Assembly (NCBI GenBank): GCA_946183365.1
Contig: CAMHAH010000003.1
Span: 124,001-188,000, forward strand
Length of the DNA stretch: 64,000 bases
Direction of reading: 5' to 3'
Source of the DNA: an uncultured Clostridia bacterium
GTDB lineage: Bacteria > Bacillota > Clostridia > Oscillospirales > Acutalibacteraceae
Below, one piece after another: positions 15,801 through 24,034 of the stretch. Positions within the stretch are counted from its first letter, which is position 1. Each line of letters opens with the position of its first letter. A program made the position numbers and the translations under genes. Under the pieces are notes generated by a model, which was not told the origin of the DNA, ran no database searches, and was given only the letters and a program-made list of their open reading frames with translations.

Positions 15801-18406
15801 CCGTCTGCAGCACTGTTATCACAGCACAGGAAGTAATCCCTACTATTGAACACAAGTGGGATAAGGGTACAGTCACTAAAGAACCGGGTTATAAAACTGA
15901 GGGTGAAAAAACATTCACTTGTACTGAGTGCGGTGAAAAGAAAACAGAGAGCATTCCTGCTTCGACAGAAAACATTGTTGAGATAAAAGGTCAGTTGACA
16001 GCAGATTATGTGGCAGATGATCCTAACGTATATTATGTATTGAGTGACAATCTGATAATACCTGAAAACGTTACTTTTACATTAAAGAACGACGCACAGC
16101 TTTTCGGTGAAAATAAAGAATTAAGCGTATACGGAACATTTAACGCTGAAAACGCTACAATATCATCGGTGAAGATCCTTGCCAAAAATAAAAACTATAA
16201 TCCCTGCACTATTTCAATTGAGAACTGTAGTGTGACCGGAGGTCAGCTTTTACCTCCTACCGGCAATGCTTCTTACTGTAACCTGAGAATTAAGAATAAT
16301 TCTTTAAGTGATATCGAAAGATATATTTACATCTGGTATCCGTCTTCAGATGTGTATATTGAAGGAAACGTCTTCCGTAATTGTGGATGCATCAGTGTTG
16401 GTTCTAACAATAATGTTTATATCAGATATAACAGCTTTTATGATATTGCTGATAATCACAATAGCAGCACCTACAAACATAAGGTTCTGATAGATTGGGT
16501 ACAGTATGGTAGCTCAAACTGTTATTTTGAATATAACAATATCTACAACGACAATGAATACGCAGGAATCGTTGGACTTGAACCAGGGTACGATAACGCT
16601 TCTATGGTTGCTACAAACAATTACTGGGGAACAACTGACACAGCTAAGATTCAATCCTACATTCTGGATATTAAATCGGATTACAGTTGTGCTGATGAAG
16701 TGAAGTTTTTACCTATCGCAGAAAATGAGATTGATATTTCCCACTATGAACACGAAGAAGTAATAGATAAAGGCTACCCTGCGACTTGTACAGATGCAGG
16801 ATTATCAGATGGTATCCATTGCGCGGTATGCGGTGCGGTTATCAAGACTCAAGAGACTATTCCCGCTCTCGGACATGATTGGGAGACAGGCATTATCACA
16901 TTCAGTCTGGACGGGTCAACTGCCAATGCTTTCAGAGTCTGTAAAAGAGACCATGATCACACCGAAACGGCAGCTTGCCAGATAACAAAAGAAATCGAAA
17001 CGCCTGTAACATGTACAGAGGACGGAAAAACACAATACTCTGCGATTGCTGTGTTCAGCGATGGAACAGAGTTATCCGATTCCCTTATTCTCACCGATAT
17101 TAAGGCAACAGGTCACCTTTATGAGAACTCAGTGACTCCTCCGACCTGTACAGAAAAAGGCTTTACGACTCATACATGTACCGTATGTAAGCACAGCTTT
17201 AAGGATACATATATAGATGCTCTCGGTCATGATTGGGATGCAGGAAAGATTACAAAAGCACCCACCTGTACAGAAACAGGCACAAAAACATTCACATGTA
17301 AACATGACGCTTCCCATACATACAGCATAGACGTTGAGCCGTTAGGTCATAGATACGAAAGCGTTGTGACACCTCCTTCCTGTACCGCTGGCGGATATAC
17401 GACTTATACTTGCTCGGTATGTAACGATACATACACCGCCGATTATACCGAGATGCTTGAGCACAGCTACCATAGTGTTGTGACACCTCCTTCTTGTACT
17501 GAGGGCGGTTATACTACCTATACCTGCACTGCTTGTTATGATAGCTACGTTTCCGATTATACCAAAGCTCTCGGCCATACGTGGAATGAAGGCGTATTCA
17601 CAACAAAACCTGATTGTGAGAATCCCGGAGTTAAGACATATACTTGCACGGTATGCGGTGAAACAAGAGATGAAACTGTAGACGCGACAGGTCATAAGTG
17701 GAATGCCGGAGTAGTCACGAAAGAACCTACTTACCATACGACCGGAGAAAAGGTCTATACCTGCAGTGTGTGCGGAGGAACAAAAACAGAGATATTATCC
17801 TGCCTCGAAAAGAGAGGAAAGTTTGTTATCTCCGATGAGACGGTCAGAGCCGGCGATGAGGTCAAGGTCAAGATTTATATTGACAAAAATCCCGGTATCA
17901 CAGGTTTGAGTATTGATGTTGATTATCCCGAAGCATTAACGCTGACAGAAATCAAATATACCGATTTGTTTTCGGCAAAGCCGACTAACTCAAAGGATTA
18001 CAATAGTCCGATGACCATTTCCTGGCACTCTCCCGGTTCTTTGGATGAGGACGCCACAGGATTATTTGCCACCCTGACCTTTGTCGCGGATATCAATGCC
18101 GAAGCAACGGATTATACCGTCAGAGTGACATATAAGGCGGATAACATCATTGACAGTACGCTGGAAGATATTCCTTTTGATGTTGAGAACGGAACGGTTA
18201 GCGTCCAAAGACCGACCCCCGGCGACGTCAATCGCGACGGTGCGATCAATATGAAGGATATCGTTCTGGTTCAGCAGTATATCAATCACTGGGATGTCAG
18301 TATCGTAGAACGTGCAGCTGACGTAAATGATGACGGCAATATCAATATGAAAGACCTTGTCATTCTTCAGCAATATATCAACGGATGGGAGGTAGAGCTA
18401 AAATGA
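12836..18406 (+). CDS. Secreted BspA-type LRR / beta-helix / cohesin / dockerin scaffold protein
   Basis: The start is ATG 12836 with AGGAGG 7 bases upstream (the track start at 12779 lies before the terminator). The 1,856-residue protein has a signal peptide (about 1-30). LRR_5/BspA-type repeats follow to about 775, for example LKSVVIPDTVKRIGFGAFGNC. Cys-rich modules of the form GH-W...C-x2-C come next (about 800-1050). A beta-helix stretch with NNYWGT lies at about 1050-1300, then more Cys modules to about 1655. A cohesin covers about 1660-1790 (GDEVKVKIYIDKNPGITGLSIDVDY). A C-terminal type I dockerin has two Ca loops, DVNRDGAINMKD and DVNDDGNINMKD. It should bind enzymes through the cohesin and a scaffold through the dockerin, with LRRs for host or substrate contact. 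There is no sortase motif. Confidence 0.9.
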   Translation: MKRIISLLLAAVFVIGCFSGTIVSVNAITDYTIGETADGIGYSIDNETDELTVTYADFSTTDLVIPAYIDGHPVTAIGDNLLNDTPNPNLKSVVIPDTVKRIGFGAFGNCINLESVVMSDNIEYVEDYAFLNTGLTNNSDQWEDGALYMGKFLYGVSKDYVGDFFVKDGTKVIGNYCFGGQNRYGCERMTKVSIPDTVVQIGLFAFYNCKGLTSIEIPTSVRNIGNCAFGNCSNLSTISIDTSKLTYIGETIVSNTPFYYDEDNWQDNVLYLDTAALCGKNTITDLKIREGTEIIADYAFACNDNIVSVSLPSSLRIICQLAFDDLHSLPEIKLPDGLEYIANNAFDGCDQLTELDIPESVNHIGLFAFNRTDKLEKLIIRNPDCKIIDNHELYAGGAYSVNPNTTVYGEEGSTAETFANNNGVAFVPLFTQSGTTGGCKWTFDNASGILSLSSSSYGETGNYSYGKAPWFSFKDSIKAVVADNGIYSIGSYTFTDCTSLETAYLPDVYKVGECAFEGCTSLKNVELSSHYSSGSSIGKNAFAYCSSLTKIAIPFRGVTISEKAFYHCDNLQTLGIYNYSTIESNAFAYCTNLSSIYMLSNGSPFSGTISNNAFSNVNADVFYSYPYSPGQSSRFGGQFTYRKMTSGILGYNAFWNIDQVTETLTISGEGKLFGYSGGSELPWMDTNYSSSRAYGCDIKKVIIDEGITEIPSYSFEYMGNVESVSLPNTLLRLEPNAFNDCESLTEITLPASLEYVNGTWYWYRCPNLNDVYYVGTEEEWSQIYDRSITNYSDPITPHFLVYHPATQTCTKAGYPAHYEFDGTAKDTFYDLNKAAIPTPEAKKLEHSFSGKWDRDANSHWHTCLLCGTEVSDKADHVFDNSCDPICNTCGYMRTIEHQYSADYTSDDDSHWRTCTVCGDKTAFGSHAWDDGKVTNEPNCTDTGIRTYTCSVCHKAKTETIDANGHTPVIDEAKAPTCSETGLTEGSHCSVCSTVITAQEVIPTIEHKWDKGTVTKEPGYKTEGEKTFTCTECGEKKTESIPASTENIVEIKGQLTADYVADDPNVYYVLSDNLIIPENVTFTLKNDAQLFGENKELSVYGTFNAENATISSVKILAKNKNYNPCTISIENCSVTGGQLLPPTGNASYCNLRIKNNSLSDIERYIYIWYPSSDVYIEGNVFRNCGCISVGSNNNVYIRYNSFYDIADNHNSSTYKHKVLIDWVQYGSSNCYFEYNNIYNDNEYAGIVGLEPGYDNASMVATNNYWGTTDTAKIQSYILDIKSDYSCADEVKFLPIAENEIDISHYEHEEVIDKGYPATCTDAGLSDGIHCAVCGAVIKTQETIPALGHDWETGIITFSLDGSTANAFRVCKRDHDHTETAACQITKEIETPVTCTEDGKTQYSAIAVFSDGTELSDSLILTDIKATGHLYENSVTPPTCTEKGFTTHTCTVCKHSFKDTYIDALGHDWDAGKITKAPTCTETGTKTFTCKHDASHTYSIDVEPLGHRYESVVTPPSCTAGGYTTYTCSVCNDTYTADYTEMLEHSYHSVVTPPSCTEGGYTTYTCTACYDSYVSDYTKALGHTWNEGVFTTKPDCENPGVKTYTCTVCGETRDETVDATGHKWNAGVVTKEPTYHTTGEKVYTCSVCGGTKTEILSCLEKRGKFVISDETVRAGDEVKVKIYIDKNPGITGLSIDVDYPEALTLTEIKYTDLFSAKPTNSKDYNSPMTISWHSPGSLDEDATGLFATLTFVADINAEATDYTVRVTYKADNIIDSTLEDIPFDVENGTVSVQRPTPGDVNRDGAINMKDIVLVQQYINHWDVSIVERAADVNDDGNINMKDLVILQQYINGWEVELK

Positions 18407-19122
18407 GAACAATCAAAATGAGCTTTCTATCCTTTCTGCTGATGATACTGTTGCTGATGTCGACGACTGCTATCCACGCTTTTGCGACAGAGGATCCTTG
18501 CTTCGACTTGGGAACGGCCATCGGCAAATCAGGCGATACCGTTCGGGTCGAACTGAGGCTGCGTAACAATCCCGGTATTACGGCGTTCAGCGTTTCGATT
18601 GGTTATTCGTCCAAAGATTTGGAACTGATAGATATTGAGAACGGAGGTCTTTTTGATGACTCTGTTTCTGTCGGCAAACTGAATGTTAACCCTGTGACCG
18701 TATCATGGTATGCAGCCGATTCGGAAAACAAGACAGATAACGGAGCAGCGGCAGTTTTAGTTTTCAAAATTCGTGATAATGCAAGCGGATCTTCTGTTAC
18801 GCTGACCTATAATCCAGAGAATGTTTTTGACAACCAACTGCAGAATAAAGAGTTTTCCGTGTCTGATGGTTTCGTTTATATCGGCGAGAAACCGACTGAT
18901 TTTCTCCTCGGAGATGCGAGCGGAGACGGGATCATTGAAGTCACGGACGGAACCTTTCTCCAGCGCGATATCGCCTTGATCGAAACACCTTACACTAAGA
19001 CAGAGCTGCTGCGCGGTGATGCCGATCAGAACGGAAAGATAGAGATCTTTGATGTTACCGCTATCCAATACTATCTGGCAAATATGAAAACGCAGTTCCC
19101 GATCGGAACGAGAATAGAATAA
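18403..19122 (+). CDS. Small secreted cohesin-dockerin protein
   Basis: The start at ATG 18403 overlaps the stop of the giant gene (ATGA) and has GGGAGG upstream, so translation is coupled. The 239-residue protein has a signal peptide (FLLMILLLMSTTAIHAFA) and a cohesin domain at about 30-165 (GDTVRVELRLRNNPGITAFSVSIGY). A dockerin with Ca loops DASGDGIIEVTD and DADQNGKIEIFD ends it. It is a minimal adaptor: one cohesin to take a dockerin and one dockerin to join another cohesin. Its dockerin repeat motifs (VTDGTFLQRD) differ from those of the giant protein (NMKDIVLVQQY), so the two probably have different binding partners. No enzyme domain is present. Confidence 0.9.
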   Translation: MRTIKMSFLSFLLMILLLMSTTAIHAFATEDPCFDLGTAIGKSGDTVRVELRLRNNPGITAFSVSIGYSSKDLELIDIENGGLFDDSVSVGKLNVNPVTVSWYAADSENKTDNGAAAVLVFKIRDNASGSSVTLTYNPENVFDNQLQNKEFSVSDGFVYIGEKPTDFLLGDASGDGIIEVTDGTFLQRDIALIETPYTKTELLRGDADQNGKIEIFDVTAIQYYLANMKTQFPIGTRIE

Positions 19123-19134
19123 TTAACCATCAAT

Positions 19135-19167
19135 GAACAGCGGGGTTAAACCTCGCTGTTCTCTCTT
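19135..19167 (+). terminator. Terminator of the cohesin operon
   Basis: GAACAGCG pairs with CGCTGTTC around GGGTTAAACCT, followed by a weak TCTCTT tract, 13 bases after the stop at 19122. Confidence 0.65.
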
Positions 19168-19233
19168 AAATACTTTCGCTTGACTTATTCGATTTCTGTG
19201 GTATTGTGTTGTGCTTGTAAGGAGCGTGAGCAC

Positions 19234-19500
19234 ATGAGCGTAATTGAAGAATTATACTACGGAAACATCAGACCGACTGATGAGCCGCAGAGTGTTGAGA
19301 CAAGAAAAGCCTTGTCAGAAATTACAGAATTGGAAGAAGCATTAGGTGAGAGCCTTACGGATAAGTGGCAGAAAGAAAAAATAGCGGAGCTTTCGGAGAG
19401 ATACAATAAGCTGATCACGCTGACCGAGCGCGATGGATTCCTGCAGGGCTTTCGTCTCGGTGCGAAGCTGATGGCTGAACTCATGGCAGAGAACAACTGA
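19234..19500 (+). CDS. DUF6809-like small protein
   Basis: The start is ATG 19234 after AAGGAG; the 18 codons before it in the track lack a ribosome site. The 88-residue protein begins MSVIEELYYGNIRPTDEP and ends RDGFLQGFRLGAKLMAELM. This matches the small helical proteins named DUF6809 that are frequent in Oscillospiraceae and Lachnospiraceae mobile elements. The function is unknown. It lies between two hairpin terminators, so it is its own transcription unit within the element. Confidence 0.75.
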   Translation: MSVIEELYYGNIRPTDEPQSVETRKALSEITELEEALGESLTDKWQKEKIAELSERYNKLITLTERDGFLQGFRLGAKLMAELMAENN

Positions 19501-19510
19501 ATAATACAAT

Positions 19511-19556
19511 GAACAGCAGATCGGGCGCGTACAGGCGCCTCTGACCCGCTGTTTTC
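19511..19556 (+). terminator. Terminator after the DUF6809 gene
   Basis: AACAGC...GCTGTT arms enclose CGGG/CCCG and GGCGC/GCGCC pairs, followed by TTTTC. It resembles the terminator at 19135. Confidence 0.6.
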
Positions 19557-19678
19557 GATTGGATGAAAGGTATAGGAGAATGAATAAAAGGCACGTGTGC
19601 CAATTTGTCGGCCTTTCTCGCACGTCAAAACATGACGCGCCAATCAAAGAAAACTTGATCCGCCCTTATGACCGATAC

Positions 19679-19719
19679 CCAAAAAAGGCTATGGACACAT
19701 CTCTGTTCCATAGCCTTTT
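19679..19719 (-). terminator. Intrinsic terminator of the sigma-like gene
   Basis: AAAAGGCTATGGA (19683-19695) pairs perfectly with TCCATAGCCTTTT (19707-19719). On the reverse strand the stem is followed by a T-run. The stop codon of the gene lies at the foot of the stem. Confidence 0.88.
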
Positions 19720-20533
19720 ACTCTTGTATTGCTTTCCTCAACTTTTTAAGGATCGTTTTCAGCTTCTTTTCGGCGCCACTCTCGGTCAATCCAAGCGACA
19801 TGGAAACGATACTCATATACGACTTCGGAAGGTTACCCAAACAATTCAGACAGATACCGAATCTGCTCTCGATCAGCTTCTGTTCCGTGATCGTGAGGTC
19901 AGCCAGAGCGGAAATCAATTTCTTTTTCTGCTCCAGCCGAAAGAACCAATCCTCGGTCGTATAACGGTCGGCAACAGTGTCGATCGCTGAGGCGTTGTAT
20001 TCCTCATCCTCATCATTGGCGTAGAACTCCGCATTGTATTTTGGCTTAAAGGTTGCGACCGCTGTGATGTAATCCTCAACGCTCTTTTCTGTCAGCTCCA
20101 GTTCCTTCGCGATCTCAGAGATGATTTCCCGAATCGTTTTCTTTTCATCGCTTTTCGCGTAATACAGCCGCGCGATCTTTCTCAGCAGCGTATACTGATT
20201 CCTGTTATCCGGCTGAAAGTTCCCACAGTTGAGCCGCACATACTCGTGCCATGTGCTCAGCGCCTTGAACTTGATCAGTTGCAATAACGGGATATCCGAA
20301 TCGTAGGTTTGCAATTCCTTCCACAGCAGAGAAGAAAATATCTGCTTCAAATCCTCTGCCCGATACTCCTCCAGCTCAAATCTGCGAATGAATTCTTCCA
20401 CCCTCTTATCCAGAACAGGCTCATAAAAGTGCAGGAATTCGTTGTAGTATTTTATCTCTCCGGTCTCTCTATATCTTACGAAATATTCGTTCCAGTCGTT
20501 CAATCTGACCGGCGAGTAATCAAGCTCATACAT
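19718..20533 (-). CDS. Sigma-70-like DNA-binding protein of the element
   Basis: This 271-residue protein has a region-2-like segment (YEPVLDKRVEEFIRRF..YRAEDLKQIFSSLLWKEL, residues about 38-75). A middle acidic stretch follows, then a region-4-like helix-turn-helix at the C-terminus: LTITEQKLIESRFG and MSIVSMSLGLTESGAEKKLKTILKKL. It looks like a sigma factor adapted to the element; its promoter target is unknown. Its ATG overlaps the end of the upstream DUF6076 gene by 8 bases, and both run opposite to the cargo and mobilisation genes. A strong terminator follows at once. It could control element genes or transfer; this is inference. Confidence 0.7.
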   Translation of the reverse strand: MYELDYSPVRLNDWNEYFVRYRETGEIKYYNEFLHFYEPVLDKRVEEFIRRFELEEYRAEDLKQIFSSLLWKELQTYDSDIPLLQLIKFKALSTWHEYVRLNCGNFQPDNRNQYTLLRKIARLYYAKSDEKKTIREIISEIAKELELTEKSVEDYITAVATFKPKYNAEFYANDEDEEYNASAIDTVADRYTTEDWFFRLEQKKKLISALADLTITEQKLIESRFGICLNCLGNLPKSYMSIVSMSLGLTESGAEKKLKTILKKLRKAIQE

Positions 20534-21686
20534 TTAACATCTCCGTTGCCTTTTGATAAACATTCGTCATTTCCATATCATTCATATACTGTGTTGCGGC
20601 GTACTCAAAATCCACCCGCGCCAGTTCAAAGCAACCGTCAATATATTCCTTCGCCTTGGCAGATACGGCTTCATCGTATTTGCCGAGGCTTTTGTTTTTT
20701 CGGATCAGATCGCTCCTGCGCTTCCAGAGCAGATAGTAGGGGGATGCGGTCTTTTTCTGATGTTCGGGCTTTCGCTGTAATACCTCGGGGTGCTTAGCGA
20801 CATAGGAACACGGTACACCGTATTGCGAATTCACCCTGCTGCAGTAAAGCTGTTTATGTGCCGTCGTCATAAAGAAATAATCGTCGCAGATGCCACACTG
20901 CCACAGATAGTGTCCGTGCCTATAACCTTCAAACAGATCGGTCATTAGAAAGTCATTCAGATGACTGTAATAGACCTTACGGAAGATATGACTCTCACCA
21001 TCCAGCGTTTCAACAACAGGAATCATCGACGTCTTTGAGCGGAACGGTTGTTGATCGGTGTGAAAGACAGATGATAAGTATGGATCGGAAAGAAAGCCGT
21101 CGAACGCCTCTGCTAACTGACTCTTTGTTCTGGCACCGTTCTCTACGATCTTATGCGTCAGTTGGAACACGAGTGAAGCGTGGCTCATCAGGTCGCTGAC
21201 AGCGCCGTTGATGGTTTTGCCGATGGATAGCATCGTGTAGAAATCGTCTAACTCTTTCATTAAACTATCGGCGTGGTCAGCCTTCTCAGGCGTACTGAGA
21301 TCGAAGCCGTTTCGGATCATGTCATTCAATTCAATGTATCGGTTTATTCTTTCTTCCGACAGAAGAAAAGAAACTCTCTCCTGATACTTTTCAAGATCAA
21401 ATATCAAAAAGAAAGATATCTTCTTCAAAGAGTCGATCGCGTCGAGGGCTTTGTTACGGTACTCAATCAGGTCATCGTAATTCATATTATTCGAGAGCCT
21501 GTCCGCAAGCCTTTTCAAATCACCAAACGCCGTTGTATCCATGAATCGGCACTCAGGCTGAACAGCCAAATAGCTTGTATAACCGAGCGGATACTCTTTT
21601 CCGTCGATCACAAAAGCGTCTTTCTTATACGTTACCTCAAACAGATTGACGGTGACCACTGCGTGCTCCATATCTTTTTCAAACAA
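20526..21686 (-). CDS. DUF6076-like zinc-finger protein
   Basis: This 386-residue protein starts at TTG 21686, preceded by GGAGG at 10 bases; the next ATG is poorly placed. The N-terminal two thirds is helical and unassigned. Near residues 265-300 is a Cys cluster, WQCGICDDYFF...KQLYCS...GVPCSYVA, which looks like a treble-clef zinc site and fits DUF6076 proteins of clostridial elements. The tail has Arg/Lys-rich helices (LLWKRRSDLIRKNKSLGK) that could bind nucleic acid. It is the first gene of the operon with the sigma-like protein and has a near-consensus promoter. The function is unknown. Confidence 0.65.
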   Translation of the reverse strand: MFEKDMEHAVVTVNLFEVTYKKDAFVIDGKEYPLGYTSYLAVQPECRFMDTTAFGDLKRLADRLSNNMNYDDLIEYRNKALDAIDSLKKISFFLIFDLEKYQERVSFLLSEERINRYIELNDMIRNGFDLSTPEKADHADSLMKELDDFYTMLSIGKTINGAVSDLMSHASLVFQLTHKIVENGARTKSQLAEAFDGFLSDPYLSSVFHTDQQPFRSKTSMIPVVETLDGESHIFRKVYYSHLNDFLMTDLFEGYRHGHYLWQCGICDDYFFMTTAHKQLYCSRVNSQYGVPCSYVAKHPEVLQRKPEHQKKTASPYYLLWKRRSDLIRKNKSLGKYDEAVSAKAKEYIDGCFELARVDFEYAATQYMNDMEMTNVYQKATEMLNV

Positions 21687-21707
21687 TGCCGATTCACCTC
21701 CGACGAT

Positions 21708-21736
21708 ATTATAGCACGTTTGTTTGCATAATTCAA
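21708..21736 (-). promoter_or_regulatory. Promoter of the DUF6076/sigma-like operon
   Basis: On the reverse strand TTGAAT (21731-21736), 17 bases and TATAAT (21708-21713) are followed 22 bases later by the TTG start, so the leader is very short. Confidence 0.75.
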
Positions 21737-21882
21737 TAGAATTTTAAAACAATCGTTCGACAATTCACGCACTCTTAGGAAACGGTTTTGACTATTCACA
21801 GGAAAAGGCGGTTTTTCTGAAAAAGTTGACATTGATATAGCGGAAGGGCGAGCTTCCGAATAATCAATGAAGGAGGACTTGA

Positions 21883-23697
21883 ATGTCCGATATTGAACGT
21901 AAGAATGATAATCAAGAAAACCACACGCGTGTGGAGGGCACGCGTGCCCAAGAAAAAACAGGTCGCGACCTGCCTTTTGAAGTGAGGGATAACTGTCTCT
22001 ATGTTACTACAGTCTCAAAGCGCGGGAGCAGCACCACAAAGGTCTGTAACTTCGTCCCGCGTATCGTCAGTGAGAAAACGGTCGACGACGGCGCGGTGAC
22101 GGAAAAGACGCTGGTGCTCAGCGGCATCCATGCAGATGGAAGCACACTCCCGCCTGTCGAGGTGAACGGCGCCGATCTGAGCAACTTCAACTGGCTCCTC
22201 GATAAGTGGGGCGCGAAGTGCATCATCGAGGTCGGTCAGCGGTGCAAGGATCACCTGCGCTACTACATCCAGACGACCTCTGAGTACGCCGAACAGCTCA
22301 CAGAGTATCATGTGACGGGGTGGAAGAAAATCGATGGCGAGTGGCATTTTCTTCTGCCGGGCGACGACAGCCTCAATGTGGTATTGAAAGGCAAGCTGCA
22401 GCATTACTGCGGAGAGAGCTATTACGATCTGTACGATCCGATCGACGCGTACAATCTGTTTGAGAAACCGCCAGCGCACTCCCGTGTAATCCAGCCACTT
22501 GTGGCTTTTGCTTTTCTCACACCGCTGAATGAATTTATGCGACAGGCGGGCTGTATGCCGAAGTTCGTCCTCTTCCTCACAGGTCGGACAGGCACAAGAA
22601 AGAGTACGATCGCTGCGCTGATCCTCAGCTTCTTCGGCAAGTTCACTTCCACCGATCTGCCGATGTCGTTCAGAGATACGGCAAACTCCATCATCGCCAA
22701 TTCCTTCTCGCTGAAGGATGTGTTGACCTGCATCGACGATTTCTACCCGTCGGATAACGCCGAAATGAAGAAGTTGAATACAACAGCTCAGACAGTCATG
22801 CGCGCCTACGGTGATAGAACAGGACGTGCGCGGCTTCGCTCTGATTCGACATTAATGGAGAGCAGACCGCCCCAAGGGAACGCCATCATCACAGGTGAGC
22901 TGAGCCCCGATATCGGCGAGAGCGGTACGGCACGATACTTCACATTGGAATTGAAGGAAGAGGACGTTGACCTCGGATCGCTGTCTGTTTGTCAGAGCGA
23001 AGCAGCTGACGGCGCGTACCGCCGTACCCTGTACGCCTACACACAGTGGCTCAAACGTCGGTATCTGTGTGACGATGATCATGTCGAGAAACTGAGGGAC
23101 AAGCTGCTGAGTTGGCACAAAACCTACAGAAACAATTATTACCATCACAATCAAACTTGTCACGGTCGACTGCCTGAGATTGTCGCGTGCCTGATGATCG
23201 GGATGCGTTTCTTTCTGCAGTTCCTCAAAGAAAACTGTGTCATCAAGCAGGAGGATCAGGAGATCGAGCTGGAGCTGTTCCGCAAGGAGCTGTACGCTTT
23301 AGCCGATCAGCAATCTACCAACGTGGAGCATGACAAGCCTGCCAACATCTTCATCCGCAAGCTGTATTCGCTGATCGAGGGCGGTAAAGTCATGATCACA
23401 GAGCGGAACCGACCCGATAATTTTGATCCTTATCCGCCCGGATATATCGGTTGCCAGGACGAGGAGTATTACTATCTTAACAAGGATTTAGTACACTCCG
23501 CTGTAAAGAAAATGTGCGCTGAACAGGGCGAGAGCTTCCCCGTTTCGGCAAAGGTTTTGGTCAAAGCGCTGGCAGAAGAAAAGCTGATCAAAACGACCGC
23601 TTCGGGTAACACGGTTTCCGTTCGCTACTGCGGAAAGAATATGCGCTTCATTGCGCTGGATAAGTGCAGAGCTGAGCAGGTGATCGGTACCGAATAA
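21883..23697 (+). CDS. DUF927-like helicase/ATPase of the element
   Basis: This 604-residue protein starts after GAAGGAGG. An N-terminal DNA-processing region leads to a P-loop LFLTGRTGTRKSTIAALIL at about residue 232 (Walker A GRTGTRKST) and a Walker B-like LTCIDDFYP. AIITGELSPDIGESGTARYF follows. This layout is the DUF927 superfamily II-type ATPase found with element replication or primase functions. A C-terminal winged-helix-like part ends the protein. It probably helps the element replicate after excision. Three 14-bp palindromes lie within its first 30 codons. No separate primase or Rep gene is seen. Confidence 0.78.
   Translation: MSDIERKNDNQENHTRVEGTRAQEKTGRDLPFEVRDNCLYVTTVSKRGSSTTKVCNFVPRIVSEKTVDDGAVTEKTLVLSGIHADGSTLPPVEVNGADLSNFNWLLDKWGAKCIIEVGQRCKDHLRYYIQTTSEYAEQLTEYHVTGWKKIDGEWHFLLPGDDSLNVVLKGKLQHYCGESYYDLYDPIDAYNLFEKPPAHSRVIQPLVAFAFLTPLNEFMRQAGCMPKFVLFLTGRTGTRKSTIAALILSFFGKFTSTDLPMSFRDTANSIIANSFSLKDVLTCIDDFYPSDNAEMKKLNTTAQTVMRAYGDRTGRARLRSDSTLMESRPPQGNAIITGELSPDIGESGTARYFTLELKEEDVDLGSLSVCQSEAADGAYRRTLYAYTQWLKRRYLCDDDHVEKLRDKLLSWHKTYRNNYYHHNQTCHGRLPEIVACLMIGMRFFLQFLKENCVIKQEDQEIELELFRKELYALADQQSTNVEHDKPANIFIRKLYSLIEGGKVMITERNRPDNFDPYPPGYIGCQDEEYYYLNKDLVHSAVKKMCAEQGESFPVSAKVLVKALAEEKLIKTTASGNTVSVRYCGKNMRFIALDKCRAEQVIGTE
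21921..21972. other. Cluster of three perfect 14-bp palindromes
   Basis: CCACACGCGTGTGG (21921-21934), GGGCACGCGTGCCC (21936-21949) and CAGGTCGCGACCTG (21959-21972) are each perfect palindromes. They lie inside the start of the DUF927-like gene, in codons for a poorly conserved linker. They may be protein-binding sites for replication or autoregulation. Confidence 0.7.
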
Positions 23698-23816
23698 TTA
23701 TCTGATGCAACTGTGGCAAAGCTGAAAGAGCATAGATATTAAGCGCATTTCAGTTGCAATTTTCCTGTAGCGTTTTCTGTTTCAAGCAGGAATTATCTGT
23801 GGCATTATCTGTGGCA
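23698..23816. repeat. Tandem 12-mers downstream of the DUF927-like gene
   Basis: TTATCTGTGGCA occurs twice back to back (23793-23804 and 23805-23816). Relatives TTATCTGATGCA (23698-23709) and CTGTGGCA (23711-23718) lie just after the helicase stop codon. They may be iterons or remnants of a coding repeat. Confidence 0.5.
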
Positions 23817-24034
23817 AATCAGCAGGTCGCCTCAGGCGTGCAGCAGATAGAAAAGTTCAAGAAACGGTATGAACACTAAGGTATCGCGCAAGTGCCGCAG
23901 ATGCATCAGATAAATACACGCATATAATAAGAAAAGATTTTTTCTTTCTGCCGATTAGATTCAGAGCTTCTTACAGAAAGCAATTTTCAGTTTTTGCTTA
24001 TGAGTTGTTCTCAACAAGTGACTTTTCTTTCTGC

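Noticed and set aside
19559-19990. Plus-strand ORF of 143 residues
   Set aside because: Most of it is antisense to the sigma-like gene and its terminator. The first 40 codons alone were not convincing.
22015-22479. Minus-strand ORF of 154 residues inside the helicase gene
   Set aside because: It is a shadow of the DUF927-like gene with no ribosome site or recognisable motif.
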